Shown here piece after piece: positions 9,115-18,066 of a stretch of DNA of 38,730 bases. Numbering within the stretch: the stretch's first letter is position 1; each line of letters opens with the position of its first letter. This DNA is from Rickettsiales bacterium (lineage in GTDB: Bacteria; Pseudomonadota; Alphaproteobacteria; Rickettsiales; JALZUV01). Where the stretch lies: assembly GCA_029252805.1 (NCBI GenBank), contig JAQXAR010000030.1, positions 1-38,730 of the forward strand, given 5' to 3'. The position numbers and the translations under genes are program-made. The notes under the pieces are model-generated. The model was not told where the DNA came from, did not search any database, and saw nothing but the letters and a program-made list of their open reading frames with translations.

Positions 9115-10027
9115 ACTCGTCATCCAAATGAACGAGCCGGACGGCTTTAACCCAGTAACTGACTCTACCATGGCCCTCGTTTTCGAAGCGCAAGCGCGTG
9201 ATTACGATGTATTCTATTACGCGCCGCCGCAGATTGCTGCCGTGAACAGCGAAATCATCGCACAAGTACGACCTATTACATTTTTCAACCGTACGGATGA
9301 TTTCTTTGAACATGGCGAACTTCAACCAATGAATTTAGAGGAAGCGGATGTTATCCTCATCCGACAGAACCCGCCTTATAATATGGAGTATCTCGGCTGC
9401 ACTTGGTTACTCGAACGCTTACAACATCCTAAGATTTTGAATAACCCAACGGCTATTCGTAATCGACCTGAAAAGATATTCCCGCTCGAGTTCCCAGAAC
9501 TTATCCCACCTACGTGCATCAGCTCCGATAAAACAACGCTAACCGCATTTCGTGAGGAACATAAAGATGTCGTGCTTAAACCGCTTTATGGGTTTGGCGG
9601 ACAAGCCATCCATCATATTACCCCTGAATCAAATGGCTTTGATGCACTCGTTGATAAAATGGTCGCCGAGCCTATCATTTTACAGCCCTACCTGCCTGAA
9701 GTGATGACAGAAGAAAAACGTATTCTTTTGGTAAATGGGAAAATGGCTGCGGCTTATAACCGCCTACCACCCGAAGGAGATTTTCGCACCAATGCTGCCG
9801 TTGGCGGAAGCGCGGAAAAAACTACACTAACGGCGCGACAGATTGAAATTGCCGAAACCGTTGGCGACGTATGTGCCAAAGAAGGACTTATGCTGATTGG
9901 ATTAGATGTAATCGGCGATTTTTTAATTGAAATAAACACCACCTGCCCCACAGGTATCCGGGCAGTTCAACAGCTTTATGACCAAAATATTGCTAAAACC
10001 TTTTGGAATGAAGTAGAAAAATGTTAG
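9107..10027 (+). CDS. gshB: glutathione synthetase
   Basis: ATP-grasp ligase that joins gamma-glutamylcysteine and glycine to make glutathione; cytosolic. The 306-residue product has the GshB N-terminal domain (NKLVIQMNEPDGFNPVTDSTMAL), the RQNPPYNMEY substrate-region motif, and NNPTAIRNRPEKIFPLEFPELIPPT. The ATP-grasp core carries VVLKPLYGFGGQAIH, KRILLVNGK and the C-terminal LIGLDVIGDFLIEINTTCPTG, where Asp/Glu/Asn ligate Mg. Normal length. Overlapping translation (8 bp) with the BON lipoprotein gene indicates the rsmI-yraN-dolP-gshB operon. gshA is not in the window. Confidence 0.95.
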   Translation: MNKLVIQMNEPDGFNPVTDSTMALVFEAQARDYDVFYYAPPQIAAVNSEIIAQVRPITFFNRTDDFFEHGELQPMNLEEADVILIRQNPPYNMEYLGCTWLLERLQHPKILNNPTAIRNRPEKIFPLEFPELIPPTCISSDKTTLTAFREEHKDVVLKPLYGFGGQAIHHITPESNGFDALVDKMVAEPIILQPYLPEVMTEEKRILLVNGKMAAAYNRLPPEGDFRTNAAVGGSAEKTTLTARQIEIAETVGDVCAKEGLMLIGLDVIGDFLIEINTTCPTGIRAVQQLYDQNIAKTFWNEVEKC

Positions 10028-10036
10028 AAAAAATCT

Positions 10037-11773
10037 ATGGCTGAAACGAGTAACACAAACACCCACTGGCTGAAAAAATGTTTAGCCCCCCTCAAGCGTC
10101 GCTTCGCTGAAGTTTTCGCGATTTCTCTGTTTACGAATTTGCTCGCACTCGCTGTGCCCCTTTACACACTCCAAGTGTACGATCGTGTCGTTGGGCATCA
10201 AGCCACATCGACGCTTGTTGCACTGGCCATCGGTGTGGTGCTCGCCATTACGTTCGACTTTTTACTCCGCACCACGCGTAGTCGCCTTTTGCAAGATACT
10301 GCCATCCATATTGATGCGCATCTAGGCCGTCACCTTTACAATCGTTTTCGCGTATTGCCGCTGCAAGTGCTGGAATCTAAGCCGACCAACTACTGGCGCT
10401 CGCTCTTCCAAGATACGCAGATTATTCGCAGTGTCTTTTCTGGCCCCTCCGCCGTGCTAATCGCCGATATTCCTTTTGCGATTCTTTATGTCATTGTAAT
10501 TTTTGTGATCGCAACGCCGATCGCTTGGGCACTCCTGCTAATCGTCCCTGCTTTCCTTGCACTGACCTGGTGGTCAACGCGTGAAGTCAGTGAGGCTTCT
10601 AACAAAGAGACGAAACATAATCTTAGCCATGACATGCTCATCTCAGAAATGCTTGCCGGGCGTACGACGGTAAAGGCATTACGCATTGATGCGGTCGCCC
10701 AACCGCATTACGAAGATTTACATGCCGATTCAATCGAGAACTCGTTTGAGCGTGGCGTCAAAACCGATATCTCCATTGCCATGGGGCAAACACTGGCGAC
10801 TTCCAGTACAGCTATTTTAGTGACACTCGGCGCGCTGGCAATTATCGCGGGTGAAATGACCATCGGGTCACTCATTGCCACTACCATGCTGACCTCACGT
10901 ATCATTGCGCCGCTTAACCAGCTTCTATCTGGATGGCGTGGATTTTCACGCTGTAAACAAGCGATTGAACATTTGAATGTGCTCGAAACACTGCCGCGCG
11001 AAAAAGACGAAAGCGGCGTCTCGCGCCCTCGTCCTCAAGGTTTACTGCAAGCTGAGGAACTCGTCGTACGTTATGAAGGCGCAGATCAACCAATCGTCAA
11101 AGATTGCAGCCTCACTTTAAAGCCCGGCGAGATGGTTGGGCTAGTCGGACGCAATGGCTGCGGCAAATCGACCTTGGTCAAAACCCTGCAAGGGCTCTAC
11201 ACACCAGAAGCGGGGCGCGTTGTATTAGACGGTGCTGACCTTGCGCAATTTAGCCGCGATGAAGTGACCGAATGGATTGGCTACGTGCCGCAAGAATGCT
11301 TCTTGTTTAACGCCACCATTCGCGAAAATATTGTCAAAGCATGGCCTGAAGCGAGCGACGAAGCGGTATTAGCCGCCGCCAAACTCGCAGGTGCTGATGA
11401 ATTTATCATCGACCTGCCAGATGGCTATGACACAGAAATTGGCGAAGGCGGCCATCGCTTATCAGGCGGACAACGTCAACGCCTTGCCATCGCCCGTGCT
11501 TTGTTGCGCAACCCACCTGTACTGTTGCTGGATGAAGTAACTAGCAATCTTGATAGTGCTTCTGAGATGTTGCTGCGTCACCATCTCGTGGCTTTGTCGC
11601 GAGATGGTTCCATTCTTGTCGCCACTCACTCGCTGCCTATCTTACGCGCCTGCCACCGTATTTTGGTGATGGATAAAGGACGCATCATTCAAGACGGTCC
11701 CGCAGAAGAAGTTTTGGCAACGATCACAGGCAAAGACCCTGAAACACAAACGAAGAAAGGTGACGAATCATGA
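10037..11773 (+). CDS. type I secretion ABC transporter, PrtD/HlyB class
   Basis: Inner-membrane ATPase/permease of a type I secretion system. The 578-residue half-transporter has six predicted membrane helices in residues ~25-300, beginning with FAISLFTNLLALAVPLYTLQVYDRVV, a signature of type I secretion exporters. No N-terminal C39 peptidase or CLD domain is present, so it is PrtD/LapB-core-like. The nucleotide-binding domain (~340-560) has Walker A GRNGCGKST, the ABC signature LSGGQRQRLAIARALL, Walker B VLLLDEVTSNLD and a switch His in VATHS. It overlaps the HlyD gene by ATGA. The likely cargo is the RTX protein at 25,685. Adjacency 9 bp after gshB may be operonic or coincidental. Confidence 0.93.
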   Translation: MAETSNTNTHWLKKCLAPLKRRFAEVFAISLFTNLLALAVPLYTLQVYDRVVGHQATSTLVALAIGVVLAITFDFLLRTTRSRLLQDTAIHIDAHLGRHLYNRFRVLPLQVLESKPTNYWRSLFQDTQIIRSVFSGPSAVLIADIPFAILYVIVIFVIATPIAWALLLIVPAFLALTWWSTREVSEASNKETKHNLSHDMLISEMLAGRTTVKALRIDAVAQPHYEDLHADSIENSFERGVKTDISIAMGQTLATSSTAILVTLGALAIIAGEMTIGSLIATTMLTSRIIAPLNQLLSGWRGFSRCKQAIEHLNVLETLPREKDESGVSRPRPQGLLQAEELVVRYEGADQPIVKDCSLTLKPGEMVGLVGRNGCGKSTLVKTLQGLYTPEAGRVVLDGADLAQFSRDEVTEWIGYVPQECFLFNATIRENIVKAWPEASDEAVLAAAKLAGADEFIIDLPDGYDTEIGEGGHRLSGGQRQRLAIARALLRNPPVLLLDEVTSNLDSASEMLLRHHLVALSRDGSILVATHSLPILRACHRILVMDKGRIIQDGPAEEVLATITGKDPETQTKKGDES

Positions 11774-13065
11774 GCCGATTAGATACCTTACTCGCCACCC
11801 AGCGTACCGATAAATGGCGCCTTACGGCCACCATTATTGCATGCCTTATCCTGTTATTTTTACTTTGGGCATTCACTTCAAAATTAGAAGAAGTCGCCGT
11901 TGCGACAGGTGAAGTCGTGCCGCAAGAACAGATCCAAACCATTCAACATTTGGAAGGCGGAATTGTTGAAAAGATTTTCGTCACAGAAGGAGACGCTGTC
12001 AAAAAAGGCGCCCCTTTAGTTCAACTCAACCTCACCCCCTTCATGGCCAATCGCGAGGAACTACAAATTCAGCAAGAAGCGCTTCAGCTGAAACGGGCGA
12101 GACTTGAGGCCGAAGCGGCTGGAAAGCCCACCCTCAATTTTGATACAGCTTATAAAGCCTATCGCGACGAGTTGAAAAAAGCGGAACAGCAAACGTTCAA
12201 AAGTCGTCAAAATAAATTACAGAATGAAAACGCGCAACTGCGCGATCAAAGCGCGCAGCGTGAATTAGACCGCCGCCAGTTACAAGCGGAACGCTCTTCT
12301 ATTGTGAATAACCTAGGGGTATTGCGCGAAAAGTTCCGTATCTCTAAAGATTTACTGAAAGATAAACTCACTTCCAAATTAGAGCATTTACAGCTCTCCG
12401 GTGAACTCAAGCAACTGCAAGGTCGCCTGAAGATGATTGATGTGAGTATCCCACGTGCGTCAGCGGCAATGAAAGAAGCAGCCAATAAATTACGCGGCGG
12501 GCAACTCAACTTTCAAAATGAAGCACAGCAGGAACTTAACGATGTGGAGCAAGCGATTGCCCGCACGAAGGAAGCCTTTAACCGTGCTGATGATCAGGTA
12601 GAACGCACCACCATTAGCAGCCCGATTGACGGGATTGTTAAATCTCTCAAAAACCACACATTGGGCGGCGTGATTCAACCTGGAGCGACCGTTATGGAGA
12701 TTGTTCCACAAAGCGCTAACTTGATCATTGAAGCAAAGCTCAATCCGAATGATATTGGCTTTGTCAGCAAACATCAGAATGTGTTGGTAAAGGTTAATAC
12801 ATATGATTTTGCACGCTATGGTGGGCTAAAAGGCACCGTGCAATCCATCTCTGCGGACTCCCTACTGGATGAACAAACCGGCCAACCTTACTTCCTCGTC
12901 AAAGTACTGACAGATCAGAACTATCTTGGCACCGATGTAAACAGCTTCCCGATTACGGCAGGTATGCAGGTGATGGTCGACATTAAAACCGGCTCAAAAT
13001 CCGTGATGCAGTATCTGCTCAAGCCCGTTATCATGCTGCAGCATGAGTCCTTCCGCGAACGGTAG
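11770..13065 (+). CDS. HlyD family type I secretion periplasmic adaptor
   Basis: Membrane fusion protein linking the ABC exporter to an outer-membrane TolC-type channel. In 431 residues: a short cytoplasmic tail, one membrane anchor (LTATIIACLILLFLLWAF, about 18-36), a half lipoyl motif VVPQEQIQTIQHLEGGIVEKI, and a long Gln/Glu/Lys/Arg-rich coiled coil (about 95-285). The second lipoyl half is RTTISSPIDGIVKSLKN. The C-terminal beta-barrel region ends with ITAGMQVMVDIKTGSKSVMQYLLKPV, a hallmark of this family. The ATG overlaps the transporter stop codon by 4 bp, so the two are translationally coupled. No tolC homologue is in the window. Confidence 0.94.
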   Translation: MSRLDTLLATQRTDKWRLTATIIACLILLFLLWAFTSKLEEVAVATGEVVPQEQIQTIQHLEGGIVEKIFVTEGDAVKKGAPLVQLNLTPFMANREELQIQQEALQLKRARLEAEAAGKPTLNFDTAYKAYRDELKKAEQQTFKSRQNKLQNENAQLRDQSAQRELDRRQLQAERSSIVNNLGVLREKFRISKDLLKDKLTSKLEHLQLSGELKQLQGRLKMIDVSIPRASAAMKEAANKLRGGQLNFQNEAQQELNDVEQAIARTKEAFNRADDQVERTTISSPIDGIVKSLKNHTLGGVIQPGATVMEIVPQSANLIIEAKLNPNDIGFVSKHQNVLVKVNTYDFARYGGLKGTVQSISADSLLDEQTGQPYFLVKVLTDQNYLGTDVNSFPITAGMQVMVDIKTGSKSVMQYLLKPVIMLQHESFRER

Positions 13066-13083
13066 AGGCTCTCTTATTTCGCT

Positions 13084-13608
13084 ATGCGAAAACGCGCCAA
13101 AGCTACGTTCAGAAATCTACTAATTATTGTCACTCTGATTTTCATTGGCTGGGCATTAGGCGGGTATGATGACTCTGGGACGACTGACTACTCGGGTATC
13201 CCTAGCGTGAGTGATGGGGACTCTCTCACCTTTGATGGCTTACAAATTCGTCTCGCTGGTATTGATGCGCCGGAACTTGGACAGCCCTGCAACCGTCGGG
13301 GCCAGAACTACGATTGCGGTCGAGAAGCCCAGCGCCAGTTAAGCAAACTTATTGGCGCCCAATTCGTGATATGCGAAACAGAGGAAACCGACCGCTATGG
13401 TCGCTCTGTCGCGCAATGTTATGCGAAGGGTATCAACTTAAATAAAGCGATGGTTGAAGCGGGCTGGGCCCTTTCTTACCTTGATTATGACACCCCTTAC
13501 TTGCGAGAGGAAGCGGCGGCCAAGCAACATAAGCGCGGCTTGTGGGAAGGCACCTTTCAGGAACCGCATGAATACCGCCAAGATAACCGTATTGATCTGA
13601 ATTTTTAA
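13084..13608 (+). CDS. membrane-anchored thermonuclease (SNase-like) family protein
   Basis: Staphylococcal-nuclease-fold protein of 174 residues, predicted to be exported or anchored by an N-terminal hydrophobic segment (LLIIVTLIFIGWALGG, about 12-27). The catalytic pattern of SNase is intact: VSDGDSL (Ca-binding Asp), IRLAGIDAPELGQ (Arg, Asp and Glu of the active site) and TDRYGRSVAQC (second Arg). KAMVEAGWALSY and AAAKQHKRGLWEG complete the family signature. Four Cys residues could form disulfides in the periplasm. It lies 18 bp after the HlyD gene on the same strand; a link to type I secretion is not established. Confidence 0.9.
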   Translation: MRKRAKATFRNLLIIVTLIFIGWALGGYDDSGTTDYSGIPSVSDGDSLTFDGLQIRLAGIDAPELGQPCNRRGQNYDCGREAQRQLSKLIGAQFVICETEETDRYGRSVAQCYAKGINLNKAMVEAGWALSYLDYDTPYLREEAAAKQHKRGLWEGTFQEPHEYRQDNRIDLNF

Positions 13609-13627
13609 TCAACGCCATCGGCCAATC

Positions 13628-13665
13628 TAAAAATAGCCAGACATGCTATTGCACTCGGCCATTTT
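13628..13665. terminator. weak hairpin between convergent genes
   Basis: AATAGC (about 13,633-13,638) and GCTATT (about 13,646-13,651) can pair around a 7-nt loop in the short gap between the convergent nuclease and chemotaxis genes. There is no T-tract, so a terminator role is tentative and rests mainly on position. Confidence 0.25.
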
Positions 13666-13687
13666 CATTTCTAACTCGCGTGCAGAG

Positions 13688-15835
13688 TTATGCTGCAGCG
13701 CGAATTTTCTTTAGGAAGCTACTGACCTGACCATCTAAGCTATCGGCTTGTTCGGATAGCTCTTTGGAGGCGGTCAAAATTTGCTCAGAAGCGCTTACTG
13801 CATCCAAAGAAGCGGCCGTCACTTCGGTTAAATTCTTCGAAATAACATCCGTACCCCGTGACGCTACTTGCATATTTTGGGCAATTTCGCTGGTGGTGGC
13901 CGATTGCTCTTCCACCGCTGAGGCGACACTGCCAGATGCTTGCGAGATGCTAGAAATCGAATCTTTGATTGATCCCAGTGACGTTACGATGTTACCTGAC
14001 GCGCTATTCATTTCATCAATCACACGCGTGATTTCTTCAATCGATTTATCGGTCTGACTGGCAAGATTTTTCACCTCACTCGCAACCACGGCGAAGCCTT
14101 TTCCGGCTTCACCTGCGCGCGCAGATTCAATCGTTGCATTGAGTGCCAGTAAGTTAATTTGACCGGAAATATCGGCGATAAGCTGAATCACTTCTTTCAC
14201 TTCTTGCGTCGCACCCGATAGCGTAGTTGCATGCTTGTCAGCTGTTTCCGTACGCGTCACAGAATCGGACACCATTTGATTCGTGTTATGAATCTGAGTT
14301 GAAATCTCACGCACCGAAGCGGAAAGCTGCTCAACAGAAGTCGCCACAGAACCGACATTCTCACTTGTCTGATTCGCCGCATCCGATGCATTGCTCGAGG
14401 TTTGCGAAGACTTCGTGATGAAGTCAGCCACGCCTTGCGCCATCTGCGACACTTTGGTGGCAGTAGCAGAAACAGAGTCCACAATGCCCTTCACCTCAGA
14501 CTCGAATGTGTCTGCCAGATCTTGCATCATTCTCTTTTTATCTTCTTCCGCTGTGATTTTGGCTGTCTCTTGCTCTTGCTCCAGCTTCAGTTTCTCTTGT
14601 GCATTTTGACGGAAAACCAATGCCGCATTTGCCAAGTCACCCATTTCATCCTGACGGTCTGTATATTTAATCTCAGTGTTGGTATCACCTTCCGCTAAGC
14701 CTTTGAGCGCATCACTAATATCCACTAATGGCGTTGTGATGGGACGAGACATAACAAAACCAAAAATGGCAATGATCACCTGAGTGATGAACGTGGAAAT
14801 CACGATACTCCACTCCATATCCCTCACCGGAATCATACCTTCTGCTTCGTTTTGCTCGGCCAGCATTGCCCAACGCGTGCCCATATAGTCCAACGGTGCA
14901 TAAGCGGAGAATACGCTCACGCCACGATAATTTGTGATAATCTGAACACCGGTTTCACCGGCCAGTGCTTTCGCGACACTCTTGCCTTCAATTTGCGTTT
15001 TAAGAAGTGTCGATTCTTGCGTAAAACGAGAATCCGTCCGCATTAGGTTATCTTCACCCACCACATAGATTTCGCCAGTTTCACCCATACCGTCATGACT
15101 TGCAACAATGCCGTTCAAACGCTCTACTGGCATTCGATAAATCAAGACACCCACTTTCTTGCCATTCTCAACAATAGGAGTGGAAATGAAGCTTGCTGGC
15201 GCACCATGGCTGGGCGCATAAGGTTTGAAATCGAAGAAAAACTGTTCACCCGCCGCTGTGCTGGGAGCCGCTGCCGCACGGAAAGCATTTCCTAAATCGC
15301 TGTCTTTATACTGGCCGTCATTGACGTTGGTTGCATAGTCCAACTCTTTTAATACCGTGTATAAAAGGTTACCCTGCATATCGAATAAGAAAATATCATA
15401 ATAGCCCCGCGCACGTAAGACATGACGGAACCATGGGTGATGCTCCGCATGTACTTCGCTATAAAGAGAGCCATCTTGTGCATCGTCCAGATTTTCTTTT
15501 GCACCAACGGGGTTCGGGTTTTGATCAATGTAGAGTCGCTGTAATAGCCGTTTTTGTTGACTGCCTAATGTATACCACGCTTCTTCAAATTGCTTCACTG
15601 CCGCAATCACTTCATGGTTATCGGCAACCGTTTCGAGATCTTCTTGAATAGAATGCAAATAGTTTTCTAATGTACGCTTCTTAGCATTCACCACCGCGCC
15701 CAACTTATCTTCAATGGAAGTCACGACCGTTTTTTCTGAAATAGTGATCGCCAGACCACCCACGACAATACAGCAAACAAGTGACGCGAAGGAAATCAGT
15801 AATGGCACCTTCAGTGCGACCTTCATATTTTTCAT
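13688..15835 (-). CDS. methyl-accepting chemotaxis protein with Cache-type sensor
   Basis: Transmembrane chemoreceptor of 715 residues. Layout: TM1 (about 10-30), a large periplasmic sensor (~35-335) of double-Cache style ([34 protein letters not shown]), TM2 (~340-362), HAMP (~363-415, [21 protein letters not shown]), then a long coiled-coil signalling domain. The conserved hairpin tip is present ([21 protein letters not shown] followed by [12 protein letters not shown]). No C-terminal CheR-binding pentapeptide is seen; the protein ends KKIRAAA. The start is well supported: AAGGGAG lies about 9 nt upstream of the ATG at 15,835. No che genes are nearby, so it is an orphan receptor signalling to a chemotaxis array encoded elsewhere. 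Confidence 0.95.
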   Translation of the reverse strand: MKNMKVALKVPLLISFASLVCCIVVGGLAITISEKTVVTSIEDKLGAVVNAKKRTLENYLHSIQEDLETVADNHEVIAAVKQFEEAWYTLGSQQKRLLQRLYIDQNPNPVGAKENLDDAQDGSLYSEVHAEHHPWFRHVLRARGYYDIFLFDMQGNLLYTVLKELDYATNVNDGQYKDSDLGNAFRAAAAPSTAAGEQFFFDFKPYAPSHGAPASFISTPIVENGKKVGVLIYRMPVERLNGIVASHDGMGETGEIYVVGEDNLMRTDSRFTQESTLLKTQIEGKSVAKALAGETGVQIITNYRGVSVFSAYAPLDYMGTRWAMLAEQNEAEGMIPVRDMEWSIVISTFITQVIIAIFGFVMSRPITTPLVDISDALKGLAEGDTNTEIKYTDRQDEMGDLANAALVFRQNAQEKLKLEQEQETAKITAEEDKKRMMQDLADTFESEVKGIVDSVSATATKVSQMAQGVADFITKSSQTSSNASDAANQTSENVGSVATSVEQLSASVREISTQIHNTNQMVSDSVTRTETADKHATTLSGATQEVKEVIQLIADISGQINLLALNATIESARAGEAGKGFAVVASEVKNLASQTDKSIEEITRVIDEMNSASGNIVTSLGSIKDSISSISQASGSVASAVEEQSATTSEIAQNMQVASRGTDVISKNLTEVTAASLDAVSASEQILTASKELSEQADSLDGQVSSFLKKIRAAA

Positions 15836-16124
15836 GTTTACTCTCCCTTAACATGCATTTCGCATAGTGAACTGGTTAACGTCGATGATAGATTCAATAA
15901 TTTTGTGTCTTAACCGTAGATGTAATATGCACAGATAATGCAAACAAACACCTCATATTAGCGCTTCACGTTAAATTGAAAAACTTTAATAATGCCCATT
16001 CACTATAAGCGATAAATCCACGAAAGGCTTACTAAATGTTGAGTTTCGGCTTTATCATTCATTTGCATTTTATCCACTAAAATGCTAAAATAACTGGGTT
16101 ATCACGCAATCAATAAGGGGTGCT
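15836..16124. other. intergenic region, AT-rich
   Basis: About 290 bp between the divergent chemoreceptor and the SprA-related gene. It holds the chemoreceptor ribosome-binding site (AAGGGAG on the minus strand, about 15,845-15,851) and, at its right edge, AAGGGG (16,115-16,120), which could be a ribosome-binding site for the rightward frame. Promoters for both genes must lie here, but I see no convincing -35/-10 pair, RNA gene or repeat. Confidence 0.4.
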
Positions 16125-16262
16125 ATTATCGTAAACGGAATCTCAACTTCATCTCCTTTTACACTGGGAACCCGCCCCCTTCCCACCCAAACCGATTCCG
16201 GCGAATCTCAACTTCAAGCACAAATTTCCAGCAAGGTAAATGCCGCCGCGTCTGACGCGGAT

Positions 16263-16796
16263 GTGAACGTCCAATACCGTTATGAACGTGGCCCAAACGG
16301 CGAGTTGATTGTGGCTGCGGCAACCGTCACCATCACCGAAGATCCTCCCCTTGACAGCAACCGAGCCAATGCCGTGGAGGATGTGGTTTCCTTAAGCGCG
16401 CAAGCGCAAGATCAGCTCGGCTTAACCGATAGCGAACGTGCTTATGTAAAGCGCTTACAGGCCGCCGATGCCGCCGTTCGTACCCATGAGGGCCTACATT
16501 TCAGAGCAGCAAGCGGATTAGGACAATTACCCGAATTTCAAACAGTGACCGGCCCCGACGGCAACCAATATGCAGTCGCAGGCAGCGTGAATGTCTCTAG
16601 CACACCGGGAGTGGACTCCGAGCGTGCCTCGCGCGAAGCAGAAACCTTAGGCATTGCCGCCACCGCTCCTGGAGATGCTTCGGCCGCTGACTTTAGTGCG
16701 GCGAAGAAATTTGGCAGCAATACTGCCCGCCCCGAAACCCTGCTAAAGCCTAGTCAGACTGAGCCTCCCGGAAGTCTCGTCAACCTTATCGCCTAA
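16263..16796 (+). CDS. SprA-related putative metalloprotease family protein
   Basis: Resembles the SprA-related family (PF12118; 'putative metalloprotease CJM1_0395'). The diagnostic pattern is present: a run-in VKRLQAADAAVRTHEGLHFRAA containing HEGLH (HExxH zinc-protease motif), then TGPDGNQYAVAGSVNV, then SERASREAETLGIAATAPGDAS. The conservative start is GTG 16,263 (177 residues), but no ribosome-binding site precedes it. The frame is open back to a stop at 16,086, with plausible coding sequence from about 16,125 (IIVNGISTSSPFTLGTRPLP). The upstream stretch has no ATG, GTG or TTG in frame, so a rare ATT/ATC start after AAGGGG is possible. Substrate and location unknown; no signal peptide visible. 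It precedes the pseudopilin pair by about 110 bp. Confidence 0.75.
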   Translation: MNVQYRYERGPNGELIVAAATVTITEDPPLDSNRANAVEDVVSLSAQAQDQLGLTDSERAYVKRLQAADAAVRTHEGLHFRAASGLGQLPEFQTVTGPDGNQYAVAGSVNVSSTPGVDSERASREAETLGIAATAPGDASAADFSAAKKFGSNTARPETLLKPSQTEPPGSLVNLIA

Positions 16797-16904
16797 CACT
16801 TAAACATGCCCCTCTAACTTAGCGATAATTAACGCTAAAATTAAGGGTTTCTTTACCCTATTAAGTCAGACTATAGTTTGATAAATTAGGGAGATTCTAT
16901 CTAC

Positions 16905-17945
16905 ATGTCACGTCAAGGTTTTTCACTCTTAGAGCTATCCGTTGTTTTAACCATTATCTCTATTGTTGTCGCAGGTGGGCTTACGCTTGGCACCGCGAAA
17001 ACACAGCAAATAAAAATCGAAAGCAGCTATGAAGAAATGAAAGAAGTTGCGAATGCGATTTCTGTCTTTGTGGCACAAAATAACCGCCTCCCTTGCCCTG
17101 CAAGTGCCGTTGTTTTGCCGGGTACTGCTACCTATGGCCGCGAAGGCACTTGCCCCGGCACCGCGGCGACTGTCGTTTATGGCGATGTGCCTTTTTATGA
17201 TTTAGGCTTACCCGATGAATATGGCTCGGACGCATGGAACCGCCGCTACCGTTATACGGTGATGGATGATGCAACCACGGCCTTTAGCTCCACTTACGCC
17301 GGTTCGGCACTTGTCGTCAATGATAATGGCAGCACCGGAGTTCCAGGCGGCACTGCGATTAGTGGCCAAATCGCCTATCTCTTGGCCAGCGCAGGCAAAA
17401 CGGGTAAAGGCGCAGCCCCAACCAAATCAATCAGCATTATCGCCAGCACGGTGACGGATAAAGATTACGAAAACTGGGATAATGACGGCACCTTCCGCGA
17501 CGGCACCTATAATGATGGTGAAGTCACCGCCCAATTTTATGATGATATCCTGATCTGGAAAACCGTGAATAGTATCTATAATGTAAGTGCTGGCGGCAGT
17601 GGCAGTGCAGCGGGAGGCGTTCCGTTAAGTATTATTGCAACGAGCGCAAGCAATAACGGTAATTTTGGAAATTATTTAGCGATGGCAACCTTTATTAATG
17701 CAAATGGTTGCGCCGCAGCAAGTGGATATAAAGTGTGCACAGTGACCGATGCTGCAAAATATTTTCATGAGAATGCAATCCTAGCTACTGACGGTTGGGT
17801 AAGCGGCGATGGCCAGACTCAAGACTGCAACGGATGGACAGCTTCCACTGGAGCTGACGGTGGGATAATCTGGAGATCTTCCGGAACATTTTCCCGTGAT
17901 ACATGCGACAGTTCTCATGTTATTCTTTGCTGCAAATGGGAATAA
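16905..17945 (+). CDS. pseudopilin-like protein with Cys-rich C-terminal domain
   Basis: Type IV pilin/type II secretion-type N terminus: MSRQG|FSLLELSVV followed by a hydrophobic helix (residues 6-28), with the prepilin peptidase site after Gly5 and Glu at mature position 5. The next ~200 residues (RLPCPASAV, DAWNRRYRYTVMDDATTAF, LLASAGKTGKGA, YDDILIWKTVNSIYN) align with the corresponding part of the giant protein just downstream, so the two are paralogues. After a Ser/Gly linker (~225) a C-terminal domain has paired Cys residues (NGCAAASGYKVCTVTDAAKYF, CNGWTAS, DTCDSSHVILCCKWE), resembling DUF1554-like, lectin-like domains. Total 346 residues. GGGAG about 12 nt upstream supports the start. 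Probably a minor pilin or surface adhesin; no pilus machinery is encoded nearby. Confidence 0.82.
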   Translation: MSRQGFSLLELSVVLTIISIVVAGGLTLGTAKTQQIKIESSYEEMKEVANAISVFVAQNNRLPCPASAVVLPGTATYGREGTCPGTAATVVYGDVPFYDLGLPDEYGSDAWNRRYRYTVMDDATTAFSSTYAGSALVVNDNGSTGVPGGTAISGQIAYLLASAGKTGKGAAPTKSISIIASTVTDKDYENWDNDGTFRDGTYNDGEVTAQFYDDILIWKTVNSIYNVSAGGSGSAAGGVPLSIIATSASNNGNFGNYLAMATFINANGCAAASGYKVCTVTDAAKYFHENAILATDGWVSGDGQTQDCNGWTASTGADGGIIWRSSGTFSRDTCDSSHVILCCKWE

Positions 17946-17986
17946 TGAGAGATAAATTATGATAAAACGCAACGCTCATTCTTCTT

Positions 17987-18046
17987 CACCATTGCACGGT
18001 CTATCCGGGCAATCCATAGATTGCATGAACCAGTCGGGTGATGACG
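17987..18046. repeat. palindromic repeat, copy B, upstream of the giant gene
   Basis: A diverged, shorter relative of the element at 3,841-3,917. The left part CATTGCACGG...CGGGCAATCCAT matches CATTGCCCGA...CGGACAATCCAT of copy A. The right part ACCAGTCGGGTGATGACG matches ACAAGTCAGGTAATGACG at 14 of 18 positions. It lies between the first pseudopilin and the likely start of the second. The reading frame runs through it without a stop from an ATG at 17,959, so it would be translated if that ATG is used. Confidence 0.65.
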
Positions 18047-18066
18047 CGAAGAGACCGAATAATAAC

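Noticed and set aside
10028-13065. A bacteriocin-type exporter with peptidase domain
   Set aside because: The ABC protein lacks an N-terminal C39 peptidase and has the RTX-exporter style membrane domain.
13084-13608. Thermonuclease as part of a phage or toxin module
   Set aside because: No phage, immunity or toxin genes nearby; a membrane-anchored SNase-like protein is common in alphaproteobacteria.
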